In this document: positions 34,777-43,766 of the stretch, piece after piece
Layout: each line of letters begins with the position of its first letter
Numbering within the stretch: the first letter of the stretch is position 1
Assembly (NCBI GenBank): GCA_004356985.1
Contig: SMXQ01000039.1
Span: 1-44,055, forward strand
DNA from: Alphaproteobacteria bacterium
Lineage (GTDB): Bacteria > Pseudomonadota > Alphaproteobacteria > SMXQ01
DNA length: 44,055 bases
Reading direction: 5' to 3'
The notes under the pieces: model-generated
The model's database searches: none
The model's input: the letters and a program-made list of their open reading frames with translations, nothing else
Told to the model about the DNA's origin: nothing
Program-made: the position numbers and the translations under genes

Positions 34777-36112
34777 GGAAGCCTCCTTGGTCCCGATCCT
34801 GCCACCGGGCGACGCAGGCGTGGAGGTGCTGGGCCACGGCGCCCTGGTCGAAACGGTCGATGACGTCGCCGATGAAGCCGGCGATCAGCAAGCGGCGCGC
34901 CTCGGCCTCGGAAAGCCCCCGGGTCATCAGGTAAAAGAGCTCATCGGCGTCGAGATCGCCGACCGTGGCGCCATGGGTGCATTTGACGTCGTCGGCGAGG
35001 ATCTCGAGCTCGGGCTTGGTGGACGCCGCCGCCCGGTCGGACAGCAACAGGGCTTGGTTCTTTTGCCGCGCGTCGGTGCCGATGGCCTGGGGCGCGACCC
35101 GGATCAGGCCCTGGAAAACCCCGTGGGCGCGGTCGTCCAGAACCCCCTTAAAGAATTCTTCGGTGCAGCATCGGGGATGGGCGTGGTCGACCCGGGTGGT
35201 GTGATCGAGGTGCTGGCGGTCGCGTCCGAGATAGGCGCCGAAGAGGCGTACGCCGCCATTGGGCCCGGTGAAGGTGGCGTCGGTTTCCTGGCGCGACAGC
35301 GCCGCCCCCATGGCCAGGGCGAAGCTTGTGTAATGCGCGCCCTTGGCGATCTCCACCACGGCGCGGGCGGTATGCACGGCGCCTGGCCCGAGGTCCTGGA
35401 CGCGGACATGCATCAGGGCGGCGCCTTCGCCCAAAGCCACGTCGGTGACGGCGTTGGAGAAGGCGGCGGCCTGGTCGCCGCCCGGCGCGCCATGGGTCTC
35501 GATCACCGTTGCCTCGGCCCCGGCCCCCAGGGTCACCAGATTGCGGACATGGTGCGCGCCATGCTTGGCGCCCGAGGAGAGGAAGACCAGGCTGATGGGC
35601 TTGTCCAGCTTGGCGCCGGCCTCCAACCGAACCACCGCGCCGTCGGCCATGAAAGCGGCGTTGAGGTCCCAAAGGGCGCCGGCGGCGCCGTCAACGGCGC
35701 TGAGTCGTCCTTCGATGAGGCCGGGGGTTTTGCCGAGCGCCGCGGCCAGGGTGGTGACGGTAACGCCCTTGGCAAGGGTGGATCGCCGGGACCGCCCGGC
35801 GTGGAACCGGCCGTCGACGAAGACCAGCTTCGCGGCGTAGCCGCCGGGTCCGAAATCAGATCCGGCCTCGGCCTCGGCGGCGGCCTCGGGCACCGGGGAA
35901 AAGGCGTGTTTGGCGAGCAAATCTAGGCCGGTGAACTTCCAGGCCTCCAGTCCCCGGTGGGGCATGCCGGCATCCTTGAAGCGCCGGAACGCATCGCGGC
36001 GCAGCCTGTCCAGCCAATCGATGCCGCGGCCCGGGAGCCCGGGCGCCAGCCGGCCGAACGCCTGGAGATGGGCGTCCCGGGTGGTGGCGCAATCTATCGT
36101 CGTCGTGGTCAT
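34769..36112 (-). CDS. sufD: SufD, scaffold partner of SufBC
   Basis: A 447-residue beta-helix protein that forms the SufBC2D assembly complex. It carries the C-terminal family block with EILADDVKCTHGATVGDLD, FYLMTRGLSEAEARRLLIAGF (only key residues listed: THGAT, RGLSE) and FIGDVID. An N-terminal helical part contains AFRRFKDAGMPHRGLEAWKFTGLD. It follows sufC by 15 bases and overlaps sufS. It is more diverged than SufB, as is normal for the family. Confidence 0.93.
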   Translation of the reverse strand: MTTTTIDCATTRDAHLQAFGRLAPGLPGRGIDWLDRLRRDAFRRFKDAGMPHRGLEAWKFTGLDLLAKHAFSPVPEAAAEAEAGSDFGPGGYAAKLVFVDGRFHAGRSRRSTLAKGVTVTTLAAALGKTPGLIEGRLSAVDGAAGALWDLNAAFMADGAVVRLEAGAKLDKPISLVFLSSGAKHGAHHVRNLVTLGAGAEATVIETHGAPGGDQAAAFSNAVTDVALGEGAALMHVRVQDLGPGAVHTARAVVEIAKGAHYTSFALAMGAALSRQETDATFTGPNGGVRLFGAYLGRDRQHLDHTTRVDHAHPRCCTEEFFKGVLDDRAHGVFQGLIRVAPQAIGTDARQKNQALLLSDRAAASTKPELEILADDVKCTHGATVGDLDADELFYLMTRGLSEAEARRLLIAGFIGDVIDRFDQGAVAQHLHACVARWQDRDQGGFHG

Positions 36113-36127
36113 GGTGGGGCGGCGCGG

Positions 36128-36889
36128 TCAGGCCGCGCTCTTTTCTCCGGTGAAGGCGGCGTAGCCTTTCTCTTCCAGTTCGAGGGCAAGTTCCTTGCCG
36201 CCCGTGCGCACGATACGGCCATCGGCCAGGACATGGACGCGGTCGGGCACGATGTAGTCCAGAAGGCGCTGGTAATGGGTGATCACCAGCATGGCGCGGT
36301 CGGCGGCGCGCAGCCGGTTGACGCCGTCGGCGACGATGCGGAGGGCATCGATATCCAATCCCGAATCGGTTTCGTCCAGCACCGCCAGGGTGGGTTCGAT
36401 CATCGCCATTTGAAAGATTTCGTTGCGCTTTTTCTCGCCGCCGGAAAAACCGACATTGATGGGCCGGGTGAGGAATTCCTGGTCCATCTCGAGTTCGGCC
36501 AAGTACCCCTTGGCGCGCTTGAGGAAATCCATGGCGTCGAGTTCGGCTTCGCCGCGGGCGCGGCGTTGGGCGTTGACCGCGGCCTTGAGGAACACCGAAT
36601 TGGCGACGCCGGGGATCTCCACCGGGTACTGCAAGGCAAGGAAAACCCCGGCCTGGGCGCGCTCGTCGGTGCGGAGGGAAAGCAGGTCCTGGCCCCGGTA
36701 GATGACCTCGCCCTGGGTCACGTCATAGCCATGACGGCCGGCCAAAACGTAGGCCAGGGTCGACTTGCCCGATCCGTTGGGCCCCATGATGGCGTGAACC
36801 TCGCCCGCCGGCAGGATGAGGTCGATGCCCTTCAGAATCTCGGTCCCGTCGACCGATGCGTGCAGGTTGCGTATTTCGAGAATATTCAC
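36128..36889 (-). CDS. sufC: SufC, ABC-type ATPase of the SUF complex
   Basis: A 253-residue soluble ATPase that powers the SufBCD scaffold. Walker A is MGPNGSGKST (near residue 35), the signature is FSGGEKKRNE, Walker B is LAVLDETDSGLD and the switch histidine is in VITHYQ; the FSGGEKKR pattern is specific to SufC. The start is a GTG (36889), since the homology begins at NILEIRNLHAS and an AGGA motif stands about 10 bases upstream. The frame is open well beyond it inside sufB, but that part is only a shadow. It lies 11 bases after the sufB stop. Confidence 0.94.
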   Translation of the reverse strand: MNILEIRNLHASVDGTEILKGIDLILPAGEVHAIMGPNGSGKSTLAYVLAGRHGYDVTQGEVIYRGQDLLSLRTDERAQAGVFLALQYPVEIPGVANSVFLKAAVNAQRRARGEAELDAMDFLKRAKGYLAELEMDQEFLTRPINVGFSGGEKKRNEIFQMAMIEPTLAVLDETDSGLDIDALRIVADGVNRLRAADRAMLVITHYQRLLDYIVPDRVHVLADGRIVRTGGKELALELEEKGYAAFTGEKSAA

Positions 36890-36900
36890 TTGGTGGTTTC

Positions 36901-38373
36901 CTATCCGACGCTGCCTTCGAGGCTGATGCCCAGAAGCTTCTGGGCCTCGACGGCGAATTCCATGGGCAGCTTCTGCATGACCTCCTTGCAGAAGCCGTTG
37001 ACGATCAGCGAAACCGCGTCCTCGGCCCCGAGCCCCCGGCTCTGGCAATAGAACATCTGGTCGTCGGAAATTTTCGACGCGCTGGCTTCGTGTTCGACCC
37101 GGGCCGAGCGGTTGCGCACCTGGATATAGGGCACCGTATGGCCGCCGCAGTTCTCGCCGATCAGCAGCGAATCGCACTGGGTATAGTTGCGCGCGTTGTG
37201 GGCTTTGGGATTGATCCGCACCAGGCCGCGATAGGTGTTCTGCGACCGTCCCGCCGAGATGCCCTTGGAGATGATGGTGGAGGTGGTATTGGGCGCCAGG
37301 TGGATCATCTTGGTGCCGGTATCGGCCTGCTGATGATTGTTGGTGACGGCCACCGAATAAAACTCGCCGACCGCGCCTTCGGCCTCCAGCAGCACCGACG
37401 GGTATTTCCAGGTGATGGCCGCGCCGGTTTCCACCTGGGTCCAGGAAATCTTGGCGTTGCGCCCGCGGCACGCCCCGCGCTTGGTGACGAAATTGTAAAT
37501 GCCGCCGACGCCCTCGGCATTGCCGGGGTACCAGTTCTGGATGGTGGAATACTTGATTTCCGCGTCTTCCAGGGCGATCAGTTCCACCACCGCGGCGTGC
37601 AGTTGGTTTTCGTCGCGCATGGGCGCCGTGCAGCCTTCCAGGTAGCTGACGTAGCTGCCCGGCGCGGCGATGATCAGGGTGCGCTCGAACTGTCCGGTTT
37701 CGGCGGCATTGATGCGGAAATAAGTGCTCAACTCCATGGGGCAGCGCACGCCTTCGGGGATGAATACGAAGGAGCCGTCGGAAAACACCGCCGAATTGAG
37801 GCAGGCGTAAAAATTATCCCCCTGGGGCACCACCGCGCCGAGGTATTTGCGGACCAGTTCGGGGTGTTCGCGCACGGCCTCGGAGAAGGGGCAGAAGATA
37901 ACGCCGATCTCCGCCAGTTTCGCCTTGTAGGTGGTGGCGACGGAAATGGAATCAAACACCGCGTCCACGGCGACGCCGGACAGCACCTCCTGTTCCTTGA
38001 GGGGGATGCCGAGCTTTTCGTAAGTCTTGAGAATTTCCGGGTCGATCTCGTCTAGGCTCTTGGGCCGGTCGTCGTCGGATTTGGGGGCGGCGTAATAACG
38101 GATGTCCTGGAAGTCGATGGGCGGGTGGCTGATCTTGGCCCAAGTGGGGTCCTCTCCCTTCATGCCGAGCCACTTGGCATACGATTCGAGCCGCCAGTCG
38201 AGCAGCCAGGCGGGCTCGTCCTTCTTGGCGGAGATCAGGCGGACGACGTCCTCGTTCAGCCCCTTGGGTATGATGTCCTGGTCAAGCTCGGTGACGAAAC
38301 CATATTTGTAATCGGTTTCCGTCAGGGCGCGGACCTGGTCCATTGACTCGGAGATTGTCTCGGGCGTGCTCAT
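36901..38373 (-). CDS. sufB: SufB, core scaffold of the SUF complex
   Basis: A 490-residue scaffold on which the nascent Fe-S cluster forms. Conserved blocks include [17 protein letters not shown] near the N terminus, [61 protein letters not shown] and [19 protein letters not shown] (each named here by its key residues). Cys-rich EGC and RGAC sites are intact. The ATG at 38373 follows GAGGGAGC; a longer frame to 38430 overlaps the sufR stop and lacks a site. It is the first structural gene after the regulator. Confidence 0.95.
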   Translation of the reverse strand: MSTPETISESMDQVRALTETDYKYGFVTELDQDIIPKGLNEDVVRLISAKKDEPAWLLDWRLESYAKWLGMKGEDPTWAKISHPPIDFQDIRYYAAPKSDDDRPKSLDEIDPEILKTYEKLGIPLKEQEVLSGVAVDAVFDSISVATTYKAKLAEIGVIFCPFSEAVREHPELVRKYLGAVVPQGDNFYACLNSAVFSDGSFVFIPEGVRCPMELSTYFRINAAETGQFERTLIIAAPGSYVSYLEGCTAPMRDENQLHAAVVELIALEDAEIKYSTIQNWYPGNAEGVGGIYNFVTKRGACRGRNAKISWTQVETGAAITWKYPSVLLEAEGAVGEFYSVAVTNNHQQADTGTKMIHLAPNTTSTIISKGISAGRSQNTYRGLVRINPKAHNARNYTQCDSLLIGENCGGHTVPYIQVRNRSARVEHEASASKISDDQMFYCQSRGLGAEDAVSLIVNGFCKEVMQKLPMEFAVEAQKLLGISLEGSVG

Positions 38374-38389
38374 GTGCGTTGTCGCTCCC

Positions 38390-38848
38390 TCAGGCGGTTC
38401 GGTTGGATTGCCGGGCGGGCGGCGGAACATCGCCGAACATGGCGGGCGTCCCCATCAGGTCGGCCAGGGTGACCTCGGACAAGGCGCGCTCCACCGCCTG
38501 GTTGATCTTGTGCCAGCCGGCGCGGGAAGGGCACAGCGCCTCCACGGTGCAGTCCTCCGCCGTGTGGTCGACGCATTGGGTCAAGGCGATGGGGCCGTCG
38601 ATGGCGGCGATGATGCGGGCGACGGAGATGCGCTCGGGCGCCGCCGCCAGGCGGTAGCCGCCCTTGGCGCCCCGCACGCTCGCCAGCAGGCCTTGGCGGG
38701 TGAGATTGGCCAGCACCTTGGCCACCGTCGGCACCGGAAGTCCGGTGCCCGCCGCCAGGTCCAGCGCATTGTGCACGCCCTTGGGCTCGGGGCCCATTTG
38801 GGTCAGCAAAACAACCGCGTAATCGGCGAGTCGGCTGAGCTTGATCAT
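38390..38848 (-). CDS. Rrf2-family SUF regulator (SufR/IscR-like)
   Basis: A 152-residue winged-helix regulator, first gene of the suf operon. It starts [15 protein letters not shown], and the recognition region lies around [18 protein letters not shown]. The cluster-binding cysteines are spaced as in the SUF-system Rrf2 regulators: [20 protein letters not shown] (three cysteines, near residues 93-108). It probably binds a [2Fe-2S] cluster and lowers suf expression when clusters are sufficient. The start at 38848 is set by homology; the frame extends further upstream without support. A palindrome at 38899-38911 may be its site. Confidence 0.9.
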   Translation of the reverse strand: MIKLSRLADYAVVLLTQMGPEPKGVHNALDLAAGTGLPVPTVAKVLANLTRQGLLASVRGAKGGYRLAAAPERISVARIIAAIDGPIALTQCVDHTAEDCTVEALCPSRAGWHKINQAVERALSEVTLADLMGTPAMFGDVPPPARQSNRTA

Positions 38849-38898
38849 GGTCGTCTCAGGACCGGGAAAAGCCCGGTACGCCCTCGTCTCATAAAGGT

Positions 38899-38911
38899 GA
38901 CCGAATTGGTC
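38899..38911. promoter_or_regulatory. Candidate operator before the suf operon
   Basis: GACC-GAATT-GGTC, an inverted repeat 51 bases before the regulator ATG. On the - strand a perfect TTGACA (38942-38947) lies upstream, with TCTAAT at 38915-38920; the 21-base spacing is long, as in activator- or repressor-modulated promoters. Assignment to the Rrf2 protein is inferred. Confidence 0.35.
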
Positions 38912-39016
38912 TTGATTAGAGATCGGGCATCTCCCCCCGAATGTCAACCCCGTTTGTCAGGATTAGGGCATAATTTCGTGTTAGATCAGTTCTCTAGATG
39001 TTTTTGAAACCTTAAT

Positions 39017-39703
39017 TCAGGCCTGAGTCCCGCCCGCCATGTGGCCGTCGAGGAAGACGAGGGTCCGGGCGCGGGCGATTTTGGTGGCTTCCGGGTGATG
39101 GCGGGCGCCGCGCGTTTCGTTGTCGAAGCCGTGCACCGCGCCGGGATAGACGTGAAACGGGACATCGGGGTACCGCGCCTGGAATTGCGCCACCTTTTTT
39201 GGGCTCAACGCGGTATCCAGCGCGCCCACATGGCATTGCACGGGGCAGTGGCCGTCTTCGTCCATGTAGCGCGTCATTTCCCCGCCATAATAGGCGACGG
39301 CGCAGGCGAAAGAACTGCGGCAGGCGGCCAGCCAGGCCAGCGAGCCGCCGAAGCAGAAACCAAGGATGGCGACCCGCCCGGCCATCGCCACGGCGTCGCG
39401 CGCGGCCTCCAGGTCAACCATCGCCTTGGACCAGTCGTAATTACGGTAGATTTGCTTGGCGCGGCGGTTGCCTTCATCGTCGTATTCGATGGTCAGCCCC
39501 GGTTCCAGCCGGTCGTAGAGCCGCGGCGCGATGGCGAGATAGCCCTTGGCCGCGTAATGCTCGACGACGCCGCGCAGGTAGCCGTTGACCCCGTACATTT
39601 CCTGGGCGATGACCAAGCCGCCCTTGGCCCGGCCTTCGGGTTCCGCTTGCCAGGCCGAGAGCCGGTGGCCGTCGGCGGCGGTGATATCGATCCAGCTTGC
39701 CAT
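39017..39703 (-). CDS. Dienelactone hydrolase-family protein
   Basis: A 228-residue alpha/beta hydrolase of the dienelactone hydrolase family. The cysteine nucleophile lies in GFCFGGSLAW near residue 117, the acid in LDTALSP near residue 161 and the histidine in VHGFDN near residue 193, forming the family's Cys-Asp-His triad. The N-terminal IAQEMYGVNGYLRGV loop is also typical. Members open lactone rings after ring cleavage of aromatics. It is the gene just downstream of the 4-hydroxybenzoyl-CoA reductase-like set on the same strand, 24 bases away, which supports an aromatic-degradation role. The actual substrate is unproven. Confidence 0.88.
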   Translation of the reverse strand: MASWIDITAADGHRLSAWQAEPEGRAKGGLVIAQEMYGVNGYLRGVVEHYAAKGYLAIAPRLYDRLEPGLTIEYDDEGNRRAKQIYRNYDWSKAMVDLEAARDAVAMAGRVAILGFCFGGSLAWLAACRSSFACAVAYYGGEMTRYMDEDGHCPVQCHVGALDTALSPKKVAQFQARYPDVPFHVYPGAVHGFDNETRGARHHPEATKIARARTLVFLDGHMAGGTQA

Positions 39704-39727
39704 GGCGTTGCCCTGCCGGATCGCGGC

Positions 39728-40708
39728 CTAACCGCCGAGGTAGAGGGCTCGGATCATCGAACGGGTCAGTTTGGCGACCACGCGGCGGCGGTAACCGGGG
39801 GGAGAGAAGGTCGAGCTCATGGGCTGTATCTGCCTGCCGATGAGCGCGTCCAAGCCTTCCAACATGGCCTCATCGGGCGGCCCGCCGGTCAACCCTTCGG
39901 TTCCTTCGATAGCCAAAGGCATGGAATTGGTGCCGGTCAGGGCGATTCGCAGCTCGGCGATGGCCTTACCCTCGCGCCGCAGGCCCACCGCCACGCCGGC
40001 CAGGGGAAAGTCGATGGCGGACCGCACATGGGACTTGGCGTAACCGGTGCGGAAGCCCTCGGCGAGGGCCGGAAGGCGCACCGCGGCGATCATTTCGTCG
40101 GCTTCCAGCAGTAGGTAGTCGATGCCGTCGTCCTGGTAGATCGCGCCCAGGGGGACCACCCGAGAGCCCTTGGGCGCAATGATCTCGACCTCGGCGCCGA
40201 TCACCAACAGGGCCGGCGCCAGGTCGCCCGAGAAGGCGGCGAAGCAATGGTCGCCCTTGGGCGCGACGTGGCACACCTCGCCCTTTGACTTGAGGCAGTA
40301 ATCGTTGGCCCGCCGCCACCATTCGCTTTGGTTATAGAAAACGCAGCGGGTGTCCAGGCAGAGATTGCCGCCCACCGTTGCGACCTCGCGGTGGGTGTTG
40401 GCGGCGACCCCGCCCGCTGCCTGCGCGAGTCCGCCATAGGCGGTGCGCACGCGTTCATGGGCGGCCAGTTCAGCGAGGGTGACCGCCGCGCCGATCCGGA
40501 GGCCGCCGGCCAAGGGCTCGATGCCGCGCATCTCGGCGATGCCGGCAAGGTCGATGACGGTCGGCGGCGCGACAATGCCGCGGCGAATGTTGGGCACCAG
40601 GTCGGTGCCCCCGGCGAGGAAACGGGCGCCCGGTTCGGCCGCCTTGATGGCCACCGCCTCGGCCATGGTGGCCGGCCGCGCGGTGCGAAATTCCGGCATG
40701 TATTCCAT
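39728..40708 (-). CDS. Flavin subunit of a 4-hydroxybenzoyl-CoA reductase-like enzyme
   Basis: A 326-residue FAD-binding subunit of the molybdenum hydroxylase family. FAD motifs are LAGGTDLVPNIRRG and ATVGGNL. Between them and the C-terminal domain lies a loop with five cysteines (NLCLDTRC, YCLKSKGEVC, HC, about residues 110-155). It matches the [4Fe-4S]-binding insertion of the HcrB/HbaD subunit of 4-hydroxybenzoyl-CoA reductase, including NQSEWWR. The ATG overlaps the large-subunit stop (TGATG). The reading frame extends upstream in other frames of the large gene, but that part is a shadow. HcrB likeness is by motif, not by search. Confidence 0.85.
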   Translation of the reverse strand: MEYMPEFRTARPATMAEAVAIKAAEPGARFLAGGTDLVPNIRRGIVAPPTVIDLAGIAEMRGIEPLAGGLRIGAAVTLAELAAHERVRTAYGGLAQAAGGVAANTHREVATVGGNLCLDTRCVFYNQSEWWRRANDYCLKSKGEVCHVAPKGDHCFAAFSGDLAPALLVIGAEVEIIAPKGSRVVPLGAIYQDDGIDYLLLEADEMIAAVRLPALAEGFRTGYAKSHVRSAIDFPLAGVAVGLRREGKAIAELRIALTGTNSMPLAIEGTEGLTGGPPDEAMLEGLDALIGRQIQPMSSTFSPPGYRRRVVAKLTRSMIRALYLGG

Positions 40709-43053
40709 CACCCGGTGTTCCCTAACTCCGGCTTGTCCCGGCGCCCGTCCCGGGCGCTGCGGACCAAGGCGGTGATCACCCGGTCGGGGGTGATCGGGGT
40801 CTCGTGCAAGCGCAGGCCGATGGCGTCGGTGACGGCATTGGCGACCGCCGGAATGACCGCCGCAAGGGCGCCCTCGCTGGCTTCCTTGGCGCCGAAGGGG
40901 CCGTTGGGATCGATGCTCTCGATGAGCTCTACCTCGATATGCGGCGACTCGACGATGGTCGGCACCCGGTAGTCGAGCATGTTGGGGGCCAACGGCAAGC
41001 CTTTGAAATAGCGGATCTCCTCGCTCAAGGCCTGGCCCAGGCCCATCCACACCGCACCCTGGACCTGGCCCTCGCAGGCCAGGCGGTTCAGGGCAAAGCC
41101 GCAATCATGGGCCACCCAGATTTTTTCCACGGTGACCAGCCCGGTGTCTGAATCGACATCGACCTGGGCGGCGACGGCGGCGTAGGAATAGGCCATGGAC
41201 GGCCCGACGCCGGCGCCGCGATAGCGGCCGCCTTGGTGCGACCGGGGCACCGTGAAGGTGCCCTTGACGGTGATGGTGCCCTCGTGGGCCAACGCTTCTT
41301 CGACCACTTCCTTGAAAGACAGGCCCGGGTCCTGGCCGCCGCGGACACGGTAGATTTCTCCCAGGCACTCGATGTCTTCGGGCTTGGCGTCGAGCTTGCG
41401 CCCGGCCGCCGCGCACAGCACGCCCCTGAGCTTTTCCGCCGCCTCGATGGCGGCGTTGCCGACCATGAAGGTCACCCGCGAGGAATACGACCCGTTGTCC
41501 TTGGGCGTGATCCGGCTGTCATTGGCGATCACCGAGACGCGCTCGATTTCCAGCTGGAGCACTTCGCCGACCAGCTGGGCCAGCACGGTATCGGATCCCT
41601 GGCCGATATCGGCGGCCCCGGTCATGACCGTGACGCCGCCATCGAAGTCGAGCTTGAGATTGACCACCGCATGGGGTTCGCCGGTCCAGTGCACCGGCTT
41701 TGCCGCGCCGCTGACATAATGGGAACACGCCAGGCCAAGGCCCTTGCCCTTGGGCAGGTCGGCGCGCCGCTCCGCCCAGGCGGACGCTTGCTCGACCCAG
41801 TCGAGGCATTGGGGCAGGCCGTAGGATTCGACCCTCAGGCCGTTGATGGTCTCCATGGGCGCCTTGAGCAGGTTGCGGCGCCTGATCTCGAAGGGATCGA
41901 GGCCGAGCTCGCCCGCCATTTCATCAAGCAGGGATTCGAAGGCATAGCGGACATTGACGGTGCCATGGCCCCGCATGGCCCCACAGGGCGGCGTGTTGGT
42001 GTAGACGCGATAGCCGTCGAACTTGACCGCCGGAATGTCGTAAATGGCGTTGAGCAGGGCGCCCGAATACAGGATCGTCACGATTCCATAGCCGCCATAG
42101 GCGCCGCCGGCCTGGATGGTCTCGCAGGCGCAGGCCGTCATGCGCCCATCCTTGGTCATGCCGATTTTGACCTTGATCCGCGTGTTGGGGCGGCCGCGAT
42201 GGGTGAGGAAGGTTTCCTCGCGGCTCAGCTTCATGCGCACCTTGGCCCGCGCGGCGCGGGCCAGGATACAGGTGATGATCTCGAAATTCAGGGTCTCTGA
42301 GCGATGGCCGAAGCCGCCGCCCACATGGGGCTTGACCACGCGGATGCGCGACGTGTCCATGCCCAGGCACTGGGCCGCGTGCAGATGGACGTAATAGGGA
42401 ACCTGGGTGCAGGTGTGCAAGATCAGGCGGTCGCGCTCGGCGTCGTATTCGGCCAGCGAGGCATCGGGCTCCATCTGCACGTGGGTCACTTCGCCGCAAT
42501 CGAAGATCCCCTCGCGCACCAGGTCCGCCGCCTCGAAGCCCGCGGCGACATCGCCGAACTCATGGTGAACGCCGCGCTCCAGGTTGCCCGGCCGATCCCC
42601 ATGGAGGTCCACGGCGCCGGGCGCGCGGGCCTTGTCGGGGTGGTAATAGGCGGGAAGTTCTTCCACCTCCAAATCGATGAGCGCGAGCGCCGCCTCGGCC
42701 GCGGCCTCGTCCATGGCGGCCACCGCGGCGACCGGTTCACCGCGATAGCGCACCTTGTCCCGCGCCATGGGATATTCATTCTGGGCGATGGGCAAGACGC
42801 CGAACGGCACGTCGCAATCCTCTCCGGTCACGATGGCGATCACGCCGGGCAGCGCCAAGGCCTTCTCCACGTCGAGGCGCACGATCCTGGCGTGGCTATG
42901 GGGGCTTCGGAATATGCGCCCCACCAGGGCGTCGTGATGGTCGAGATCGGCGGTGTAGTCGGCCCGCCCGGTTACCTTTTCGATGCCGTCGATCAGCGGC
43001 ACATGGGCGCCGATGGCACTGGCGCGGGGGTGTGCCACGGATTGCTCGCTCAT
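40708..43053 (-). CDS. Molybdopterin catalytic subunit, 4-hydroxybenzoyl-CoA reductase-like
   Basis: A 781-residue molybdenum catalytic subunit. It starts with the [19 protein letters not shown] block of the HcrA/aldehyde-oxidase group. Molybdopterin contacts include [10 protein letters not shown] (near residue 245) and [11 protein letters not shown] (near 359), and the catalytic glutamate lies in [10 protein letters not shown] near 719. [12 protein letters not shown] and [14 protein letters not shown] fit the family. It overlaps the Fe-S subunit gene stop and the flavin subunit gene start, so the three are one transcript. With a CoA ligase divergent upstream, dehydroxylation or hydroxylation of an aroyl-CoA is plausible. 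It is distinct from the CoxL-like protein at 16987-19344. Confidence 0.9.
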   Translation of the reverse strand: MSEQSVAHPRASAIGAHVPLIDGIEKVTGRADYTADLDHHDALVGRIFRSPHSHARIVRLDVEKALALPGVIAIVTGEDCDVPFGVLPIAQNEYPMARDKVRYRGEPVAAVAAMDEAAAEAALALIDLEVEELPAYYHPDKARAPGAVDLHGDRPGNLERGVHHEFGDVAAGFEAADLVREGIFDCGEVTHVQMEPDASLAEYDAERDRLILHTCTQVPYYVHLHAAQCLGMDTSRIRVVKPHVGGGFGHRSETLNFEIITCILARAARAKVRMKLSREETFLTHRGRPNTRIKVKIGMTKDGRMTACACETIQAGGAYGGYGIVTILYSGALLNAIYDIPAVKFDGYRVYTNTPPCGAMRGHGTVNVRYAFESLLDEMAGELGLDPFEIRRRNLLKAPMETINGLRVESYGLPQCLDWVEQASAWAERRADLPKGKGLGLACSHYVSGAAKPVHWTGEPHAVVNLKLDFDGGVTVMTGAADIGQGSDTVLAQLVGEVLQLEIERVSVIANDSRITPKDNGSYSSRVTFMVGNAAIEAAEKLRGVLCAAAGRKLDAKPEDIECLGEIYRVRGGQDPGLSFKEVVEEALAHEGTITVKGTFTVPRSHQGGRYRGAGVGPSMAYSYAAVAAQVDVDSDTGLVTVEKIWVAHDCGFALNRLACEGQVQGAVWMGLGQALSEEIRYFKGLPLAPNMLDYRVPTIVESPHIEVELIESIDPNGPFGAKEASEGALAAVIPAVANAVTDAIGLRLHETPITPDRVITALVRSARDGRRDKPELGNTG

Positions 43054-43529
43054 GGGGCGGCTTCCTCAATCGCACTGCGGACCGATTCGATGATTTTCAC
43101 GTAGCCGGTGCAGCGGCAGATGTTGCCGCTCAGCCCCTGACGGATTTCGTCGTCATCGGGGTTGGGGTTTCTCCTCAGCAGCCCTTCTGCCGCCATGATC
43201 TGGCCGGGTGTGCAGTAGCCGCATTGGGAACCGAGCTTTTCATGGAAGCCACGCTGCAGGCGCGACATGCGCCCGTCGCTGAGCGCCCCTTCGATGGTCT
43301 CGACCCGGCGCCCGGCCACCGAATGGGCGAGGGAGATACACGACAGCCTCGGCCGGTCGTCGACCAGCACCGTGCAAGCGCCGCATTCACCGCCATCGCA
43401 GCCCATCTTGGTGCCGGTAAGCCCGCAGACCTCACGCAAGTAGTCGATGAGCAGCATGTTGTCGGCCACCGCATGGTCGCGCCGCCGATTGTTCAAAACC
43501 AGGCTTAAGATGGATTTCGCCATGATCAT
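43050..43529 (-). CDS. [2Fe-2S] subunit of the 4-hydroxybenzoyl-CoA reductase-like enzyme
   Basis: A 159-residue Fe-S subunit. Cluster motifs are [14 protein letters not shown] with LSC further on, and CGYCTPGQ with [10 protein letters not shown]. The start is uncertain between 43529 and 43523; the more upstream ATG at 43562 is excluded because it falls between the -10 box and the expected transcription start. It overlaps the large-subunit start by 4 bases. It is the first gene of the three-subunit set, directly downstream of the promoter at 43564-43593. It pairs with the flavin and molybdenum subunits to form an alpha2-beta2-gamma2-type hydroxylase. Confidence 0.88.
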   Translation of the reverse strand: MIMAKSILSLVLNNRRRDHAVADNMLLIDYLREVCGLTGTKMGCDGGECGACTVLVDDRPRLSCISLAHSVAGRRVETIEGALSDGRMSRLQRGFHEKLGSQCGYCTPGQIMAAEGLLRRNPNPDDDEIRQGLSGNICRCTGYVKIIESVRSAIEEAAP

Positions 43530-43563
43530 CCGCGCCCTAGGGTACCCCATTGTGGGGCCCATT

Positions 43564-43593
43564 ATTATGTTCGGGTACCGAACAATATATCAA
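43564..43593 (-). promoter_or_regulatory. Promoter of the reductase-like genes
   Basis: On the - strand TTGATA (43588-43593) and CATAAT (43564-43569) are separated by 18 bases; each matches the sigma-70 consensus at five of six positions. The expected start of transcription is near 43557, about 28 bases before the chosen ATG. A perfect palindrome fills the spacer. Confidence 0.6.
43568..43584. promoter_or_regulatory. Operator-like palindrome TGTTCGGGTACCGAACA in promoter spacer
   Basis: Perfect 7-3-7 inverted repeat lying between the -35 and -10 boxes of the reductase-like promoter, the classic place for a repressor. No regulator gene is in this part of the window. It shares its core with the palindrome at 9306-9320. 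Confidence 0.6.
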
Positions 43594-43766
43594 GATACAC
43601 CGAAACCGCCGATCACACAACCGGCCATTGCCGAATCCCTGGAGGCCGGCGGTTGGCCCCCGGCTCAGGCCCCCTAAAACCCCCCATGGCGCCTTCCTCG
43701 AAGCGGCGCCGGAGAGCCCCAAGAAGGCCGATTGAAGGGGCCTCTGGCCCGTGATAGCTTCATTCC

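Noticed and set aside
36890-37471. Upstream extension of the sufC reading frame
   Set aside because: It lies inside sufB in another frame and is not SufC-like; homology begins at the GTG at 36889.
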